This document shows, piece after piece, positions 25,666 to 33,145 of a stretch of 64,000 bases of DNA. The position numbers were made by a program, and so were the translations under genes. The stretch comes from Aquificaceae bacterium (GTDB taxonomy: Bacteria > Aquificota > Aquificia > Aquificales > Aquificaceae): contig JALSHV010000003.1 of the NCBI GenBank assembly GCA_026981975.1, positions 38,090-102,089 of the forward strand. Direction: 5' to 3'. The notes beneath the pieces are model-generated. The model saw only the letters and a program-made list of their open reading frames with translations, had not been told where the DNA came from and searched no databases. Within the stretch, counting starts at the first letter, position 1. Each line of letters begins with the position of its first letter.

Positions 25666-26529
25666 ATGGTAGAAATTATAGTAGCTCCTAATGCGGGTTT
25701 TTGCTTCGGTGTAAGGAGAGCCGTCAAAATAGCTGAAGACTCTTCCCGCTCTTCAGAAAGAGTTTTTACCCTTGGTCCTATAATTCACAATCCTCAAGAA
25801 GTTAACCGTTTGAAAAAGTTGGGAATATCACCATTAGAAGAAGAACCCTCAAACGGATCTACTGTTATCATAAGATCTCACGGAATACCTCCTCAAAAGG
25901 AAGAGGAGTTAAAGAAAAAGGGGCTTAAAGTAATAGACGCAACTTGTCCTTACGTGAAAGCGGTTCACGAAGCGGTTTGTAAACTTGCTTCGGAAGGGTA
26001 TTTTATTGTAATTGTCGGAGAGCAAAACCACCCTGAAGTTATAGGAACCTTGGGTTATCTCAAAGCCTGCGGTGGAGAAGGCACAGTAGTAGAGAATTTT
26101 GAAGACTTAAAAGAAGTTTTCAATCGTGAAAAAGTAGGTGTTGTTTCTCAAACAACTCAAAGTGAAGAGTTTTTTAAAGAAATAGTAGGAGAACTTTCCC
26201 TTTGGGTAAGAGAACTTAAGATTATAAATACAATTTGTAACGCAACGTCCTTAAGACAGGAAGAAGTTTACAAACTTGCTCCCACTGTGGACGTTATGAT
26301 TGTGATAGGGGGAAAAAACAGCGGGAATACACGCAGACTTTACACTATTGCAAAAAGCCTTAATTCCAGAACCTACCATGTGGAAACTCCTCAGGAGCTG
26401 AATCCCGAATGGTTTGAGGGAGTGAAGAAAGTGGGCATAACAGCTGGAGCTTCCACACCGGACTGGATTATTGAAAAGGTAAAGGTTAGAATAAAAGAGA
26501 TATGCTTAGAATTCTGTTCTCAATCCTAA
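25666..26529 (+). CDS. ispH: 4-hydroxy-3-methylbut-2-enyl diphosphate reductase
   Basis: Last step of the MEP pathway, producing IPP and DMAPP with a [4Fe-4S] cluster. The cluster cysteines are C13 (GFCFGVRRA), C94 (DATCPYV) and C191 (TICNATSLRQEE). Substrate residues H41, H72 and H122 and the catalytic E124 (NHPEVIG) are in place. It has 287 residues with no extra S1 domain. Its end overlaps the following thioredoxin-like gene by 28 bases. Confidence 0.97.
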   Translation: MVEIIVAPNAGFCFGVRRAVKIAEDSSRSSERVFTLGPIIHNPQEVNRLKKLGISPLEEEPSNGSTVIIRSHGIPPQKEEELKKKGLKVIDATCPYVKAVHEAVCKLASEGYFIVIVGEQNHPEVIGTLGYLKACGGEGTVVENFEDLKEVFNREKVGVVSQTTQSEEFFKEIVGELSLWVRELKIINTICNATSLRQEEVYKLAPTVDVMIVIGGKNSGNTRRLYTIAKSLNSRTYHVETPQELNPEWFEGVKKVGITAGASTPDWIIEKVKVRIKEICLEFCSQS

Positions 26530-27008
26530 TTTGCTTTTCACTTTCAACTGGTGGCACTCTTTACGAAGAGTTTATCAAGGAACAGATAGAGAGTATACCG
26601 CTGGATAGAGCTATAATTGTAGGTAAGGGAAACAGGGAGCTTATAACTGTTATCAATCCAGATTGCCCTCACTGCAGAGCTGAGTGGAAAGAATTGAGAA
26701 AGCATCTTGATAAACTTAGAATTTATGTATTTGTTTTCCCTTTTAAAAGCTGGGGGGAAGAAAATTTAAAAAAGTCTTACTATATTGTTTGTGCCGAAGA
26801 CAAGTTAAAAGCCTTAGATGAAGTCCTTTTAGGAAAATTAGATGGAAATATTCCGGAGGTAGAAAAATGTTCTCTAATGGAGGAACATTTGAAAGTAGTA
26901 GAAAATCTGGGGGTGGACGGTGTTCCCTACAACATTTTGCTACAAAAAAACAAAATAATATCGGGGTTTACAGAAAATCTACTGAAGGAACTGGGAATAG
27001 AAGAATAA
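26502..27008 (+). CDS. Exported thioredoxin-fold protein with CPHC motif (DsbC/DsbG-like)
   Basis: 168 residues with a short signal peptide (about 1-18) and a thioredoxin-like fold. The active site is INPDCPHCRAEW, close to the DsbC/DsbG pattern, and the cis-proline loop is DGVPYNILL. This suggests a periplasmic disulfide reductase or isomerase; the N-terminal dimerisation domain of true DsbC is missing. It overlaps ispH by 28 bases. Its last 142 bases also encode, in another frame, the N-terminal extension of the TetR regulator that follows. Confidence 0.75.
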   Translation: MLRILFSILICFSLSTGGTLYEEFIKEQIESIPLDRAIIVGKGNRELITVINPDCPHCRAEWKELRKHLDKLRIYVFVFPFKSWGEENLKKSYYIVCAEDKLKALDEVLLGKLDGNIPEVEKCSLMEEHLKVVENLGVDGVPYNILLQKNKIISGFTENLLKELGIEE

Positions 27009-27544
27009 GACGCAGAAGTAGAGAAATTACACGCTCCAGAATACTCAAAACTGCAAAAAAACTCTTTGCGGAAAAGGGCTATTTTGGCACAAGTGTAAAG
27101 GATATAGCTCGGGAGGCTGGTATAAGTCAGAGAACATTTTACTATCACTTTAAGAGCAAAAGGGAAATAGCAGATGAACTCTACAAAGAAGCTGTGGATT
27201 CCTTAAAAAAGGGAATAGAACAAGCAGTAACTAAGGAAGAGACGGCGGAAGCGAAGATAAGGAGAATAATGGTTGAACTCTTTAATCTGGCAGAAGAGGG
27301 AGTATATATAGAAGGTAAGCCTCACAATCACCCGGAGGAAACCTTTACTCTACTAAGAGAGTTTTTGAAAAAAGAAAAAGAGAAAGGTAATATAAGGAAT
27401 CTTAATGAAGAACTGTATGCGATATGTTTAACAGGAGCTTACATGAAACTGATCAAATTGAAAAGGGAAGGTTTCATAAAAGGGGAACTTACACGTTACG
27501 CAGAAGAACTTACACGATGTATGTGCAGACCTCTTAAACCTTAA
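26867..27544 (+). CDS. TetR-family regulator with a basic N-terminal extension overlapping the previous gene
   Basis: 225 residues. The helix-turn-helix lies at about 75-95 (SVKDIAREAGISQRTFYYHF). The first ~45 residues are an unusual extension (FESSRKSGGGR and a run of arginines, RRIRRRSRE) read in a second frame through the end of the thioredoxin-like gene. No other ATG, GTG or TTG lies between 26867 and the conserved domain. The ATG at 26867 has GGAGG seven bases before it, so the long overlap appears real. The alternative is a rare start (ATA or ATT) near 27010. Ligand and targets are unknown. Confidence 0.7.
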   Translation: MFSNGGTFESSRKSGGGRCSLQHFATKKQNNIGVYRKSTEGTGNRRIRRRSREITRSRILKTAKKLFAEKGYFGTSVKDIAREAGISQRTFYYHFKSKREIADELYKEAVDSLKKGIEQAVTKEETAEAKIRRIMVELFNLAEEGVYIEGKPHNHPEETFTLLREFLKKEKEKGNIRNLNEELYAICLTGAYMKLIKLKREGFIKGELTRYAEELTRCMCRPLKP

Positions 27545-27579
27545 CCGCTTATTAAAGTATCTAACTTTAAAATATTTAC

Positions 27580-28773
27580 ATGCTTGTAAAACACTTTCGC
27601 CACAGGGATCATTTTTACAAATTTTTAAAGGAAACCTTAGGAATATTCTTTAAAGAAGCAGAGGAAAGAGCTTTTGAAGGTGTATTTCACTGCATATACA
27701 CAGTCTACAATGGACCTTCAGAACTCCTTTTCCTCTCAGCAAGGAAAAGCGGTGTGCATCTTTTTTCTAAAGACAACAAATACGTTTTGTGTGGGAGTGA
27801 AGCCAATTTAAGAAAATTCTGCTCGGAGCTTGCAAAATACAGCCAAACAAAGACTCTCGCAAGAGAAATAGTTGAGAGTTTAATGAGATACAGAAAAGAA
27901 TCTTTTCGCTTACAATACAGAGGGAAGATACTACCCTTGGGATTAAAGACAGTCATTATGGGAATTCTAAATGTAACACCGGATTCCTTCTCAAATGACG
28001 GTTACTACAAAAATCCTGATACAGCTCTTAAGAGAGCAGTTCAAATGAAAGAAGAAGGAGCGGAAATAATAGACATAGGAGGTGAATCAACTCGCCCAGA
28101 TTCCCAAAGGATAAGTGCTAAAGAGGAACTCTCCAGAGTTCTTCCAGTATTAAAAGCTGTTCGCAGAGAACTGCCACATGTTTGGATATCCGTGGATACT
28201 TATAAATCAGAAGTAGCAAAGATTTGTTTGGAAGAGGGAGCGGATATTGTAAACGACATAAGCGGTGGCACATTTGATGAAAAAATGTTTAACACCGTAA
28301 GCTCTTACAAATGTCCTTATGTTCTTACCCATATAAAGGGAAGACCGGAGACGTGGAAAAAACAACCCCTTATATACGATGATGTGGTAGGAGATATAAT
28401 CCGTTGGTTTGAAGAGAGAATAAAAATACTTCAGAAGGAAGGATATAACACTGATGAAAATCTAATATTAGATCCGGGGATAGGTTTTGGTAAAACTCCC
28501 GAGCAAAATGTGGAGATTTTAAACCGTTTTGAAGAATTTAAAAAGCTGGGGAAACCTCTTCTGGTAGGTGTTTCCCGCAAATCTTTTATAGGTGTAATAT
28601 TAGAAGAGTTTCTCAACAAAAAAACAGCACCCAAGGAAAGACTTGCGGGAAGTTTGGGAGCTTTAGCTCCCGCTGTGCTGGGAGGAGCAAAAATAGTCCG
28701 TGTTCACGATGTAAAAGAGACTAGAGAATTTTTGGCAGTTTTAGATGCGGTGAGAACCTACAATGGATTTTAA
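27580..28773 (+). CDS. folP: Dihydropteroate synthase with N-terminal extension
   Basis: Condenses p-aminobenzoate with hydroxymethyl-dihydropterin pyrophosphate in folate synthesis. The DHPS barrel begins near residue 122. Its motifs are MGILNVTPDSFSNDG, IDIGGESTRPDS, NDISGG, LDPGIGFGKT, GVSRKSFIG and RVHDV. The first ~115 residues are an extra domain with no match I can name, making 397 residues against the usual ~280. It overlaps the diadenylate cyclase gene by 11 bases. In many Firmicutes cdaA instead neighbours glmM, so the folP link is a lineage feature. Confidence 0.93.
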   Translation: MLVKHFRHRDHFYKFLKETLGIFFKEAEERAFEGVFHCIYTVYNGPSELLFLSARKSGVHLFSKDNKYVLCGSEANLRKFCSELAKYSQTKTLAREIVESLMRYRKESFRLQYRGKILPLGLKTVIMGILNVTPDSFSNDGYYKNPDTALKRAVQMKEEGAEIIDIGGESTRPDSQRISAKEELSRVLPVLKAVRRELPHVWISVDTYKSEVAKICLEEGADIVNDISGGTFDEKMFNTVSSYKCPYVLTHIKGRPETWKKQPLIYDDVVGDIIRWFEERIKILQKEGYNTDENLILDPGIGFGKTPEQNVEILNRFEEFKKLGKPLLVGVSRKSFIGVILEEFLNKKTAPKERLAGSLGALAPAVLGGAKIVRVHDVKETREFLAVLDAVRTYNGF

Positions 28774-29536
28774 AATTCTAAAAGAGCTTTTTAGTTTAAG
28801 AGATTTAATTGACATACTGGCGGTTGCTCTTTTTATATACGCCTTTATTTACTTTCTCGTTGTAACAAAGGGTTTTCAGATCCTGCGAATTCTTATTCTC
28901 GTAGGTATTTTCTGGGTTGTGGCGGAGCTTGTCCAGCTCAAAACACTGTCTTGGGTTTTTGAAAAAGTTTGGACTTTAGGACTCTTTTCCGTAGTAGTGG
29001 TTTTCCAGCCAGAAATAAGGCGAGCTTTGGTGAAAATAGGAGAAAGAACGAAAGTTATAAAACTTACATCTCTTGAAGAACGAACCGTTGAGAGAATTGT
29101 AAGGGCATGCAGATTTATGTCCGACAGACAAATAGGAGCTCTCATAGTAATAGAAAGACACCAAAACGTTGAAGATATAATAGAAGGTTGCGTTCCTATA
29201 GACGCTGCTGTTTCCGTAGAGCTTATAATAACTATATTCCACCCTACCACACCACTTCACGATGGTGCTATAGTTATAAAGGGAGAAAGGATAGCTTTTG
29301 CTTCCTGTGTCCTTCCCCTTTCAAAGACAGCAAAGCTACCAAAAAAATACGGAACACGTCACAGGGCTGCCGTAGGCATAAGTGAGGAAACCGACGCTGT
29401 TGCTGTTGTAGTTTCAGAAGAAACAGGAGAAATCTCCATTGCAGTTGAGGGGAATCTGGAACGGAACTTAGATCCAGAAATGCTTAGAGACAGACTTGGA
29501 GAGTTGTTAGGATTAAAAGAAGATGAAGGCTCTTAA
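28763..29536 (+). CDS. cdaA: Diadenylate cyclase CdaA (c-di-AMP synthase)
   Basis: Makes cyclic di-AMP from two ATP. Three membrane helices (about 13-33, 38-55, 63-81) precede a DAC domain. The catalytic motifs are complete: LHDGA (D167-A169) and GTRHR (197-201). Length 257 residues is typical. It is followed by a YbbR-domain protein overlapping by 14 bases, the classic CdaA-CdaR pairing, with CdaR acting as regulator. Intact c-di-AMP synthesis is notable in an organism with a lipid A-type outer membrane. Targets such as potassium channels are not seen in this window. Confidence 0.95.
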   Translation: MDFKILKELFSLRDLIDILAVALFIYAFIYFLVVTKGFQILRILILVGIFWVVAELVQLKTLSWVFEKVWTLGLFSVVVVFQPEIRRALVKIGERTKVIKLTSLEERTVERIVRACRFMSDRQIGALIVIERHQNVEDIIEGCVPIDAAVSVELIITIFHPTTPLHDGAIVIKGERIAFASCVLPLSKTAKLPKKYGTRHRAAVGISEETDAVAVVVSEETGEISIAVEGNLERNLDPEMLRDRLGELLGLKEDEGS

Positions 29537-29912
29537 AATTGTATTTTTAAAGGATTGGAAAAACAAAGTAATGGCTCTTATAATAGCGGTTACTCTATGG
29601 ACAGTAGTTAACTTCGGTAATAGAACTACTCTTACAGTTACACGTTCCGTAGATATAAGGAACGGCAATGCCGGCTTTACTTACAGAATCAAACCTCAAC
29701 AGGTAGAGATAACCGTTTACGTAGTGGAAAGACTCATAGCGTCCGGATACAAAGAAAAAGTAAACGCCTACGTAGATTTATCGGGGATTTCTCGGTCAGG
29801 TGTTTACAAACTTAAAGTCCAAGTAGATTCTGATCTACCTCTTCTTGTTCAACCCGCCGGTGTAGAACCTTCTGAAGTAAAAGTCTTTGCTGAAAGGAAA
29901 AGTTTAAAATAG
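29523..29912 (+). CDS. cdaR: YbbR-domain protein (CdaR-like regulator)
   Basis: 129 residues with an N-terminal membrane helix (KVMALIIAVTLWTVVNFG) and a single extracytoplasmic YbbR repeat (VDIRNGNAGFTYRIKPQQV, then VQPAGVEPSEVKVF). Family CdaR proteins usually have several repeats, so this is a minimal version. It overlaps cdaA by 14 bases, supporting a role as the membrane partner that tunes CdaA activity. Confidence 0.85.
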   Translation: MKALKIVFLKDWKNKVMALIIAVTLWTVVNFGNRTTLTVTRSVDIRNGNAGFTYRIKPQQVEITVYVVERLIASGYKEKVNAYVDLSGISRSGVYKLKVQVDSDLPLLVQPAGVEPSEVKVFAERKSLK

Positions 29913-29917
29913 AAGGT

Positions 29918-31072
29918 ATGGAACTTTATACAGATAGCCAAAGACTTTACATATCGGATCATCAAAGGGTAAAGGGGTTTTCAAAAAAGGAACTATTAGA
30001 GAAGGGTAAGTTAGTAAAAGTATGGCAATCCAAAAGATTAAGGAAAACTCCCGTAAAACTCTGCAATACTGAGCGTTATCTTATAGGAGCAGTAGAAAGT
30101 ATTTTGGTAAAGATGAATACAGAAAACGGAGAAACTTCAGAGCTATGGATTGAAAATGAAATAAAAGACTTTACAACGGATATAAAAGAGATTTTTTTTG
30201 TAACTGCGGAAGGAGTATACAAAGTCTCTGAAGAAAAATTTAACCCTTCGGGACTTAAAAAGCTAATAGACTTAAGCGGTGTGGACAAACCTCTGAGATC
30301 TTTGTGTTTACGAGGAGATTTTATATACTTGATCGGTGGAAACTTTCTTTACAAAATTCACAGAAAAGGTAGACTTGACCTTGAAAAAACTCTTGCAGAA
30401 GGGATAAAATTACTCCCTTCGGAAGAAGGAATAGTAGCAATAACAAAACAAGAAATCCTTCACTTTACAGAAGATCTTGAAACTCTATCCGGAACCACCT
30501 ATGAAGGAACTTACATTAAAGCGGAGTGTTCCCATAATACCGTTTTTCTTTTGACAGATAAAGAATTAGGTGTTTTTAGCTTAAGCGGGGATAGATACTC
30601 TCATGTAGAAAAAGCCCATTACAGAAGCTTTACAGAAGGACTTAACCACCTTTATCTTTACGATGAAAAGGAGGAAAACATTATAGTTGTAAGCAAAAGA
30701 GAACTCTTAGGAGATAACTATACAGAAGTAAACTTATCAACACTCTCCGCTATAATCATGACTTCCCTTCTCGCAGTTGAAAGGGAAGGTGCGGAAGTCC
30801 TAATCAAAGAAGAAAGGGGATTTGTGAGTATTAACATAAACGGTGAACGTGTATCCTTAGAAGAGATTGTATTTAAGCTGTATAAATACTTCCCTGAACT
30901 TTTTTACCTTTACAAAAACCCCGGATATTACAGAGAAGTGGAAAAACTCGCCCTTAGTTTTAAATCAAATCCCGAACCCTTAGAAGAACTGCTCAACAAA
31001 CATAGAACCTTCAAAACCTTTGAAGAGGATATAGCTAAGGATATAATAGAGTTATCTCTTAAAGAATTATAA
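29918..31072 (+). CDS. Protein of unknown function, possible beta-propeller
   Basis: 384 residues, not recognised. No signal peptide or membrane helix is visible, so it is probably cytoplasmic. The middle (about 70-280) shows repeated short beta stretches with aromatic turns (GDFIYLIGGNFLYKIHRKG, ECSHNTVFLLTDKELGVF), suggesting a propeller-like fold. The last 100 residues are helical. It starts five bases after cdaR, so it is the last gene of the folP-cdaA-cdaR operon. Its end overlaps convergent purM by 14 bases. A role linked to c-di-AMP is possible from context only. Confidence 0.6.
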   Translation: MELYTDSQRLYISDHQRVKGFSKKELLEKGKLVKVWQSKRLRKTPVKLCNTERYLIGAVESILVKMNTENGETSELWIENEIKDFTTDIKEIFFVTAEGVYKVSEEKFNPSGLKKLIDLSGVDKPLRSLCLRGDFIYLIGGNFLYKIHRKGRLDLEKTLAEGIKLLPSEEGIVAITKQEILHFTEDLETLSGTTYEGTYIKAECSHNTVFLLTDKELGVFSLSGDRYSHVEKAHYRSFTEGLNHLYLYDEKEENIIVVSKRELLGDNYTEVNLSTLSAIIMTSLLAVEREGAEVLIKEERGFVSININGERVSLEEIVFKLYKYFPELFYLYKNPGYYREVEKLALSFKSNPEPLEELLNKHRTFKTFEEDIAKDIIELSLKEL

Positions 31073-32063
31073 CTTCCCTTTTTCCCTTTTCTACATAACC
31101 ACATAAAAAAGTTTCCTCTCCCAGTATTTTAAGTATTTTTTCTGAATCTGCTTGACTTACAACCGCTATCATTCCCACACCCATGTTAAAGGTTTTGAAC
31201 ATTTCCTCCTGTGGTATTTTCCCTATGTCTTGAATCCAATCAAACACAGGATTTTCTGGAATTTTATCTTTTTCAACAATCGCTTTTTTATCTTTCGGTA
31301 AAATTCTGATAAGATTTCCCGGTATGCCGCCTCCGGTTATGTGGGCGAGCCCCTTAATGGATACTTTCTTCTTTATTTTTTTTATAAATGAAGTGTATAT
31401 ACGAGTCGGTGTAAGCAAAAGCTCTCCCACAGTATCCCCGAAATCTGTTTTATCTTTGAGCTTTATCCCTTTATCTGTAAGGACTTTCCTTATAAGAGAA
31501 TACCCGTTGCTGTGGAAACCGGAAGATTTAAACCCTACTAAGATGTCCCCTTCTTCTATGATCTGAGGTCTTATGATCTCTTCTTCTTCGGCTATACCTA
31601 CGCAAAATCCTGCAAGATCGTAAACTCCTTCGGGATAAAAACCGGGCATTTCTGCAGTTTCTCCACCTACTAAGATGACTTTTGCCTCTTTACATCCTTC
31701 AATTATCCCATCAACTATTTCTTTGAGAAGCTTTAGTTCTATCTTTCCTACAGCTATGTAATCAAGAAAAAGAATAGGATCAGCACCCGTTGTCAGTATA
31801 TCGTTCACATTCATCGCAACAAGATCTATTCCCACTGTATGGTGAACACCTAATTCCTGAGCTATCTTCAGCTTAGTTCCAACACCGTCAGTAGTTGTGA
31901 AAATCACAGGTTTTTTGTAATTCCCTATACTTACACCACTGGCGAATCCACCAAGTCCTATAAGGGAAAAAGAAGGAAAGGTTTTCTTTATTTTTTCTTT
32001 TACATAAGTAGCAAAGGTCTCCGCCTTTTCTACATCTACTCCAGCTTCTCTGTAAGTAGTCAA
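31059..32063 (-). CDS. purM: Phosphoribosylformylglycinamidine cyclo-ligase (AIR synthetase)
   Basis: ATP-dependent ring closure of FGAM to AIR in purine synthesis. Motifs are MTTYREAGVDVEKAE at the start, FTTTDGVGTKLKIAQ, VGIDLVAMNVNDIL and LVGGETAEMPGFY. The start is a TTG with AGGAGG about ten bases upstream, and it matches the conserved family N-terminus. It has 334 residues, a normal length. It is divergent from a GAF-GGDEF gene. Confidence 0.96.
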   Translation of the reverse strand: MTTYREAGVDVEKAETFATYVKEKIKKTFPSFSLIGLGGFASGVSIGNYKKPVIFTTTDGVGTKLKIAQELGVHHTVGIDLVAMNVNDILTTGADPILFLDYIAVGKIELKLLKEIVDGIIEGCKEAKVILVGGETAEMPGFYPEGVYDLAGFCVGIAEEEEIIRPQIIEEGDILVGFKSSGFHSNGYSLIRKVLTDKGIKLKDKTDFGDTVGELLLTPTRIYTSFIKKIKKKVSIKGLAHITGGGIPGNLIRILPKDKKAIVEKDKIPENPVFDWIQDIGKIPQEEMFKTFNMGVGMIAVVSQADSEKILKILGEETFLCGYVEKGKREVIIL

Positions 32064-32093
32064 AACTCCAATCCTCCTAAGTTCACTATAAGC

Positions 32094-32121
32094 TTGAAAC
32101 GAGAATAAAATTTAAGATAAT
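32094..32121 (+). promoter_or_regulatory. Promoter for the GAF-GGDEF gene and uvrA
   Basis: TTGAAA (32094-32099) and GATAAT (32116-32121) are separated by 16 bases, about 20 bases before the ATG at 32141. uvrA begins three bases after that gene and has no space for its own promoter, so both are probably transcribed from here. Confidence 0.55.
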
Positions 32122-32140
32122 TTTACATAAGGGGTCTTAT

Positions 32141-33142
32141 ATGAAGTGTGAGGAAAAAATAGGAAAATTACTCAGGATAATAGAAAGGGTTGCCAACAAG
32201 GAGTATGAAAGGGACAATTGGAGAACAATTCTTGACGATGTGGCAGATCTCTTTGAAGCAGACGGTGCTGCCCTTGGGGAAATAAAGGACGGATATATAT
32301 ACTACACTCGCGTATCAAGCTCCATACTGGGATCGGGTCTTTACGATCCAGAAAACTTTAAAGTTCCCGTATGGTGGAGTGCTTTCAGCGAAGCCCTTCT
32401 TAAAGGTTATCTTATAGTTAACGATTACAGAGCCTACGAAAGAGCTGTAGAAGCGTGGAAAAAAGCCGGACTCAAAACCAAACTGGTGGCAATTTTAGGA
32501 ACAGATGAACCCTTCGGCAGTTTGTCAGTAGGTAGGGTAAAAAGTGAAAAACCCTTCACCGAAGAAGACGGGAAAATCCTAAAAAGCTTAGCTTTCATAT
32601 TCTCCTTTATAGTCAAAGAGGAAATGGAGAAAGAAGAACTAATGGAAAAAGCTATAAGAGATTATTTGACTAAACTATACAACAGGCTTTTTCTTGAAGA
32701 AGAGGGCAGAAGAGAAATTGAAAGAGCTAAGCGGTATAACTATCCCATATCTCTTATAATGTTTGATCTTGATGACTTTAAGCGTATAAACGATGAATAC
32801 GGACATAGCAAAGGAGATGAAATCCTTATAAGATTTGCACAGGTTCTAAGATCCCGTGTGAGAAAGACAGATATACCCGTCAGATTAGGCGGTGAGGAGT
32901 TCGTTGTTCTTCTTCCTCATACCTGTCTTGAAGACGCAGTTAACGTTGCGGAAAGGGTCAGATCCGCTTTTGAAAACATGATATTCCGTTTTGATTCCTC
33001 TGTGGTCCGCCTTACAGTCAGCGCAGGTATAGCTTGCTGTGATCCTGTGGACTGCGGGCTTGACACTCTTTTGTATAAAGCAGATAAAGCTATGTATAAA
33101 GCAAAAAGGGAGGGTAAAAATAAGGTGGAAGTCTTTGTTTGA
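32141..33142 (+). CDS. GAF-GGDEF diguanylate cyclase
   Basis: 333 residues. The first ~165 form a GAF-like sensory domain (DDVADLFEADGAALGEI, LGTDEPFGSLSVGRV). The rest is a GGDEF domain with active site RLGGEEF at 250-254. An inhibitory-site RxxD (R241-D244) lies five residues upstream, so product feedback is expected. There is no membrane segment. It makes c-di-GMP in response to an unknown ligand. It directly precedes uvrA, three bases apart. Confidence 0.92.
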   Translation: MKCEEKIGKLLRIIERVANKEYERDNWRTILDDVADLFEADGAALGEIKDGYIYYTRVSSSILGSGLYDPENFKVPVWWSAFSEALLKGYLIVNDYRAYERAVEAWKKAGLKTKLVAILGTDEPFGSLSVGRVKSEKPFTEEDGKILKSLAFIFSFIVKEEMEKEELMEKAIRDYLTKLYNRLFLEEEGRREIERAKRYNYPISLIMFDLDDFKRINDEYGHSKGDEILIRFAQVLRSRVRKTDIPVRLGGEEFVVLLPHTCLEDAVNVAERVRSAFENMIFRFDSSVVRLTVSAGIACCDPVDCGLDTLLYKADKAMYKAKREGKNKVEVFV

Positions 33143-33145
33143 AAA

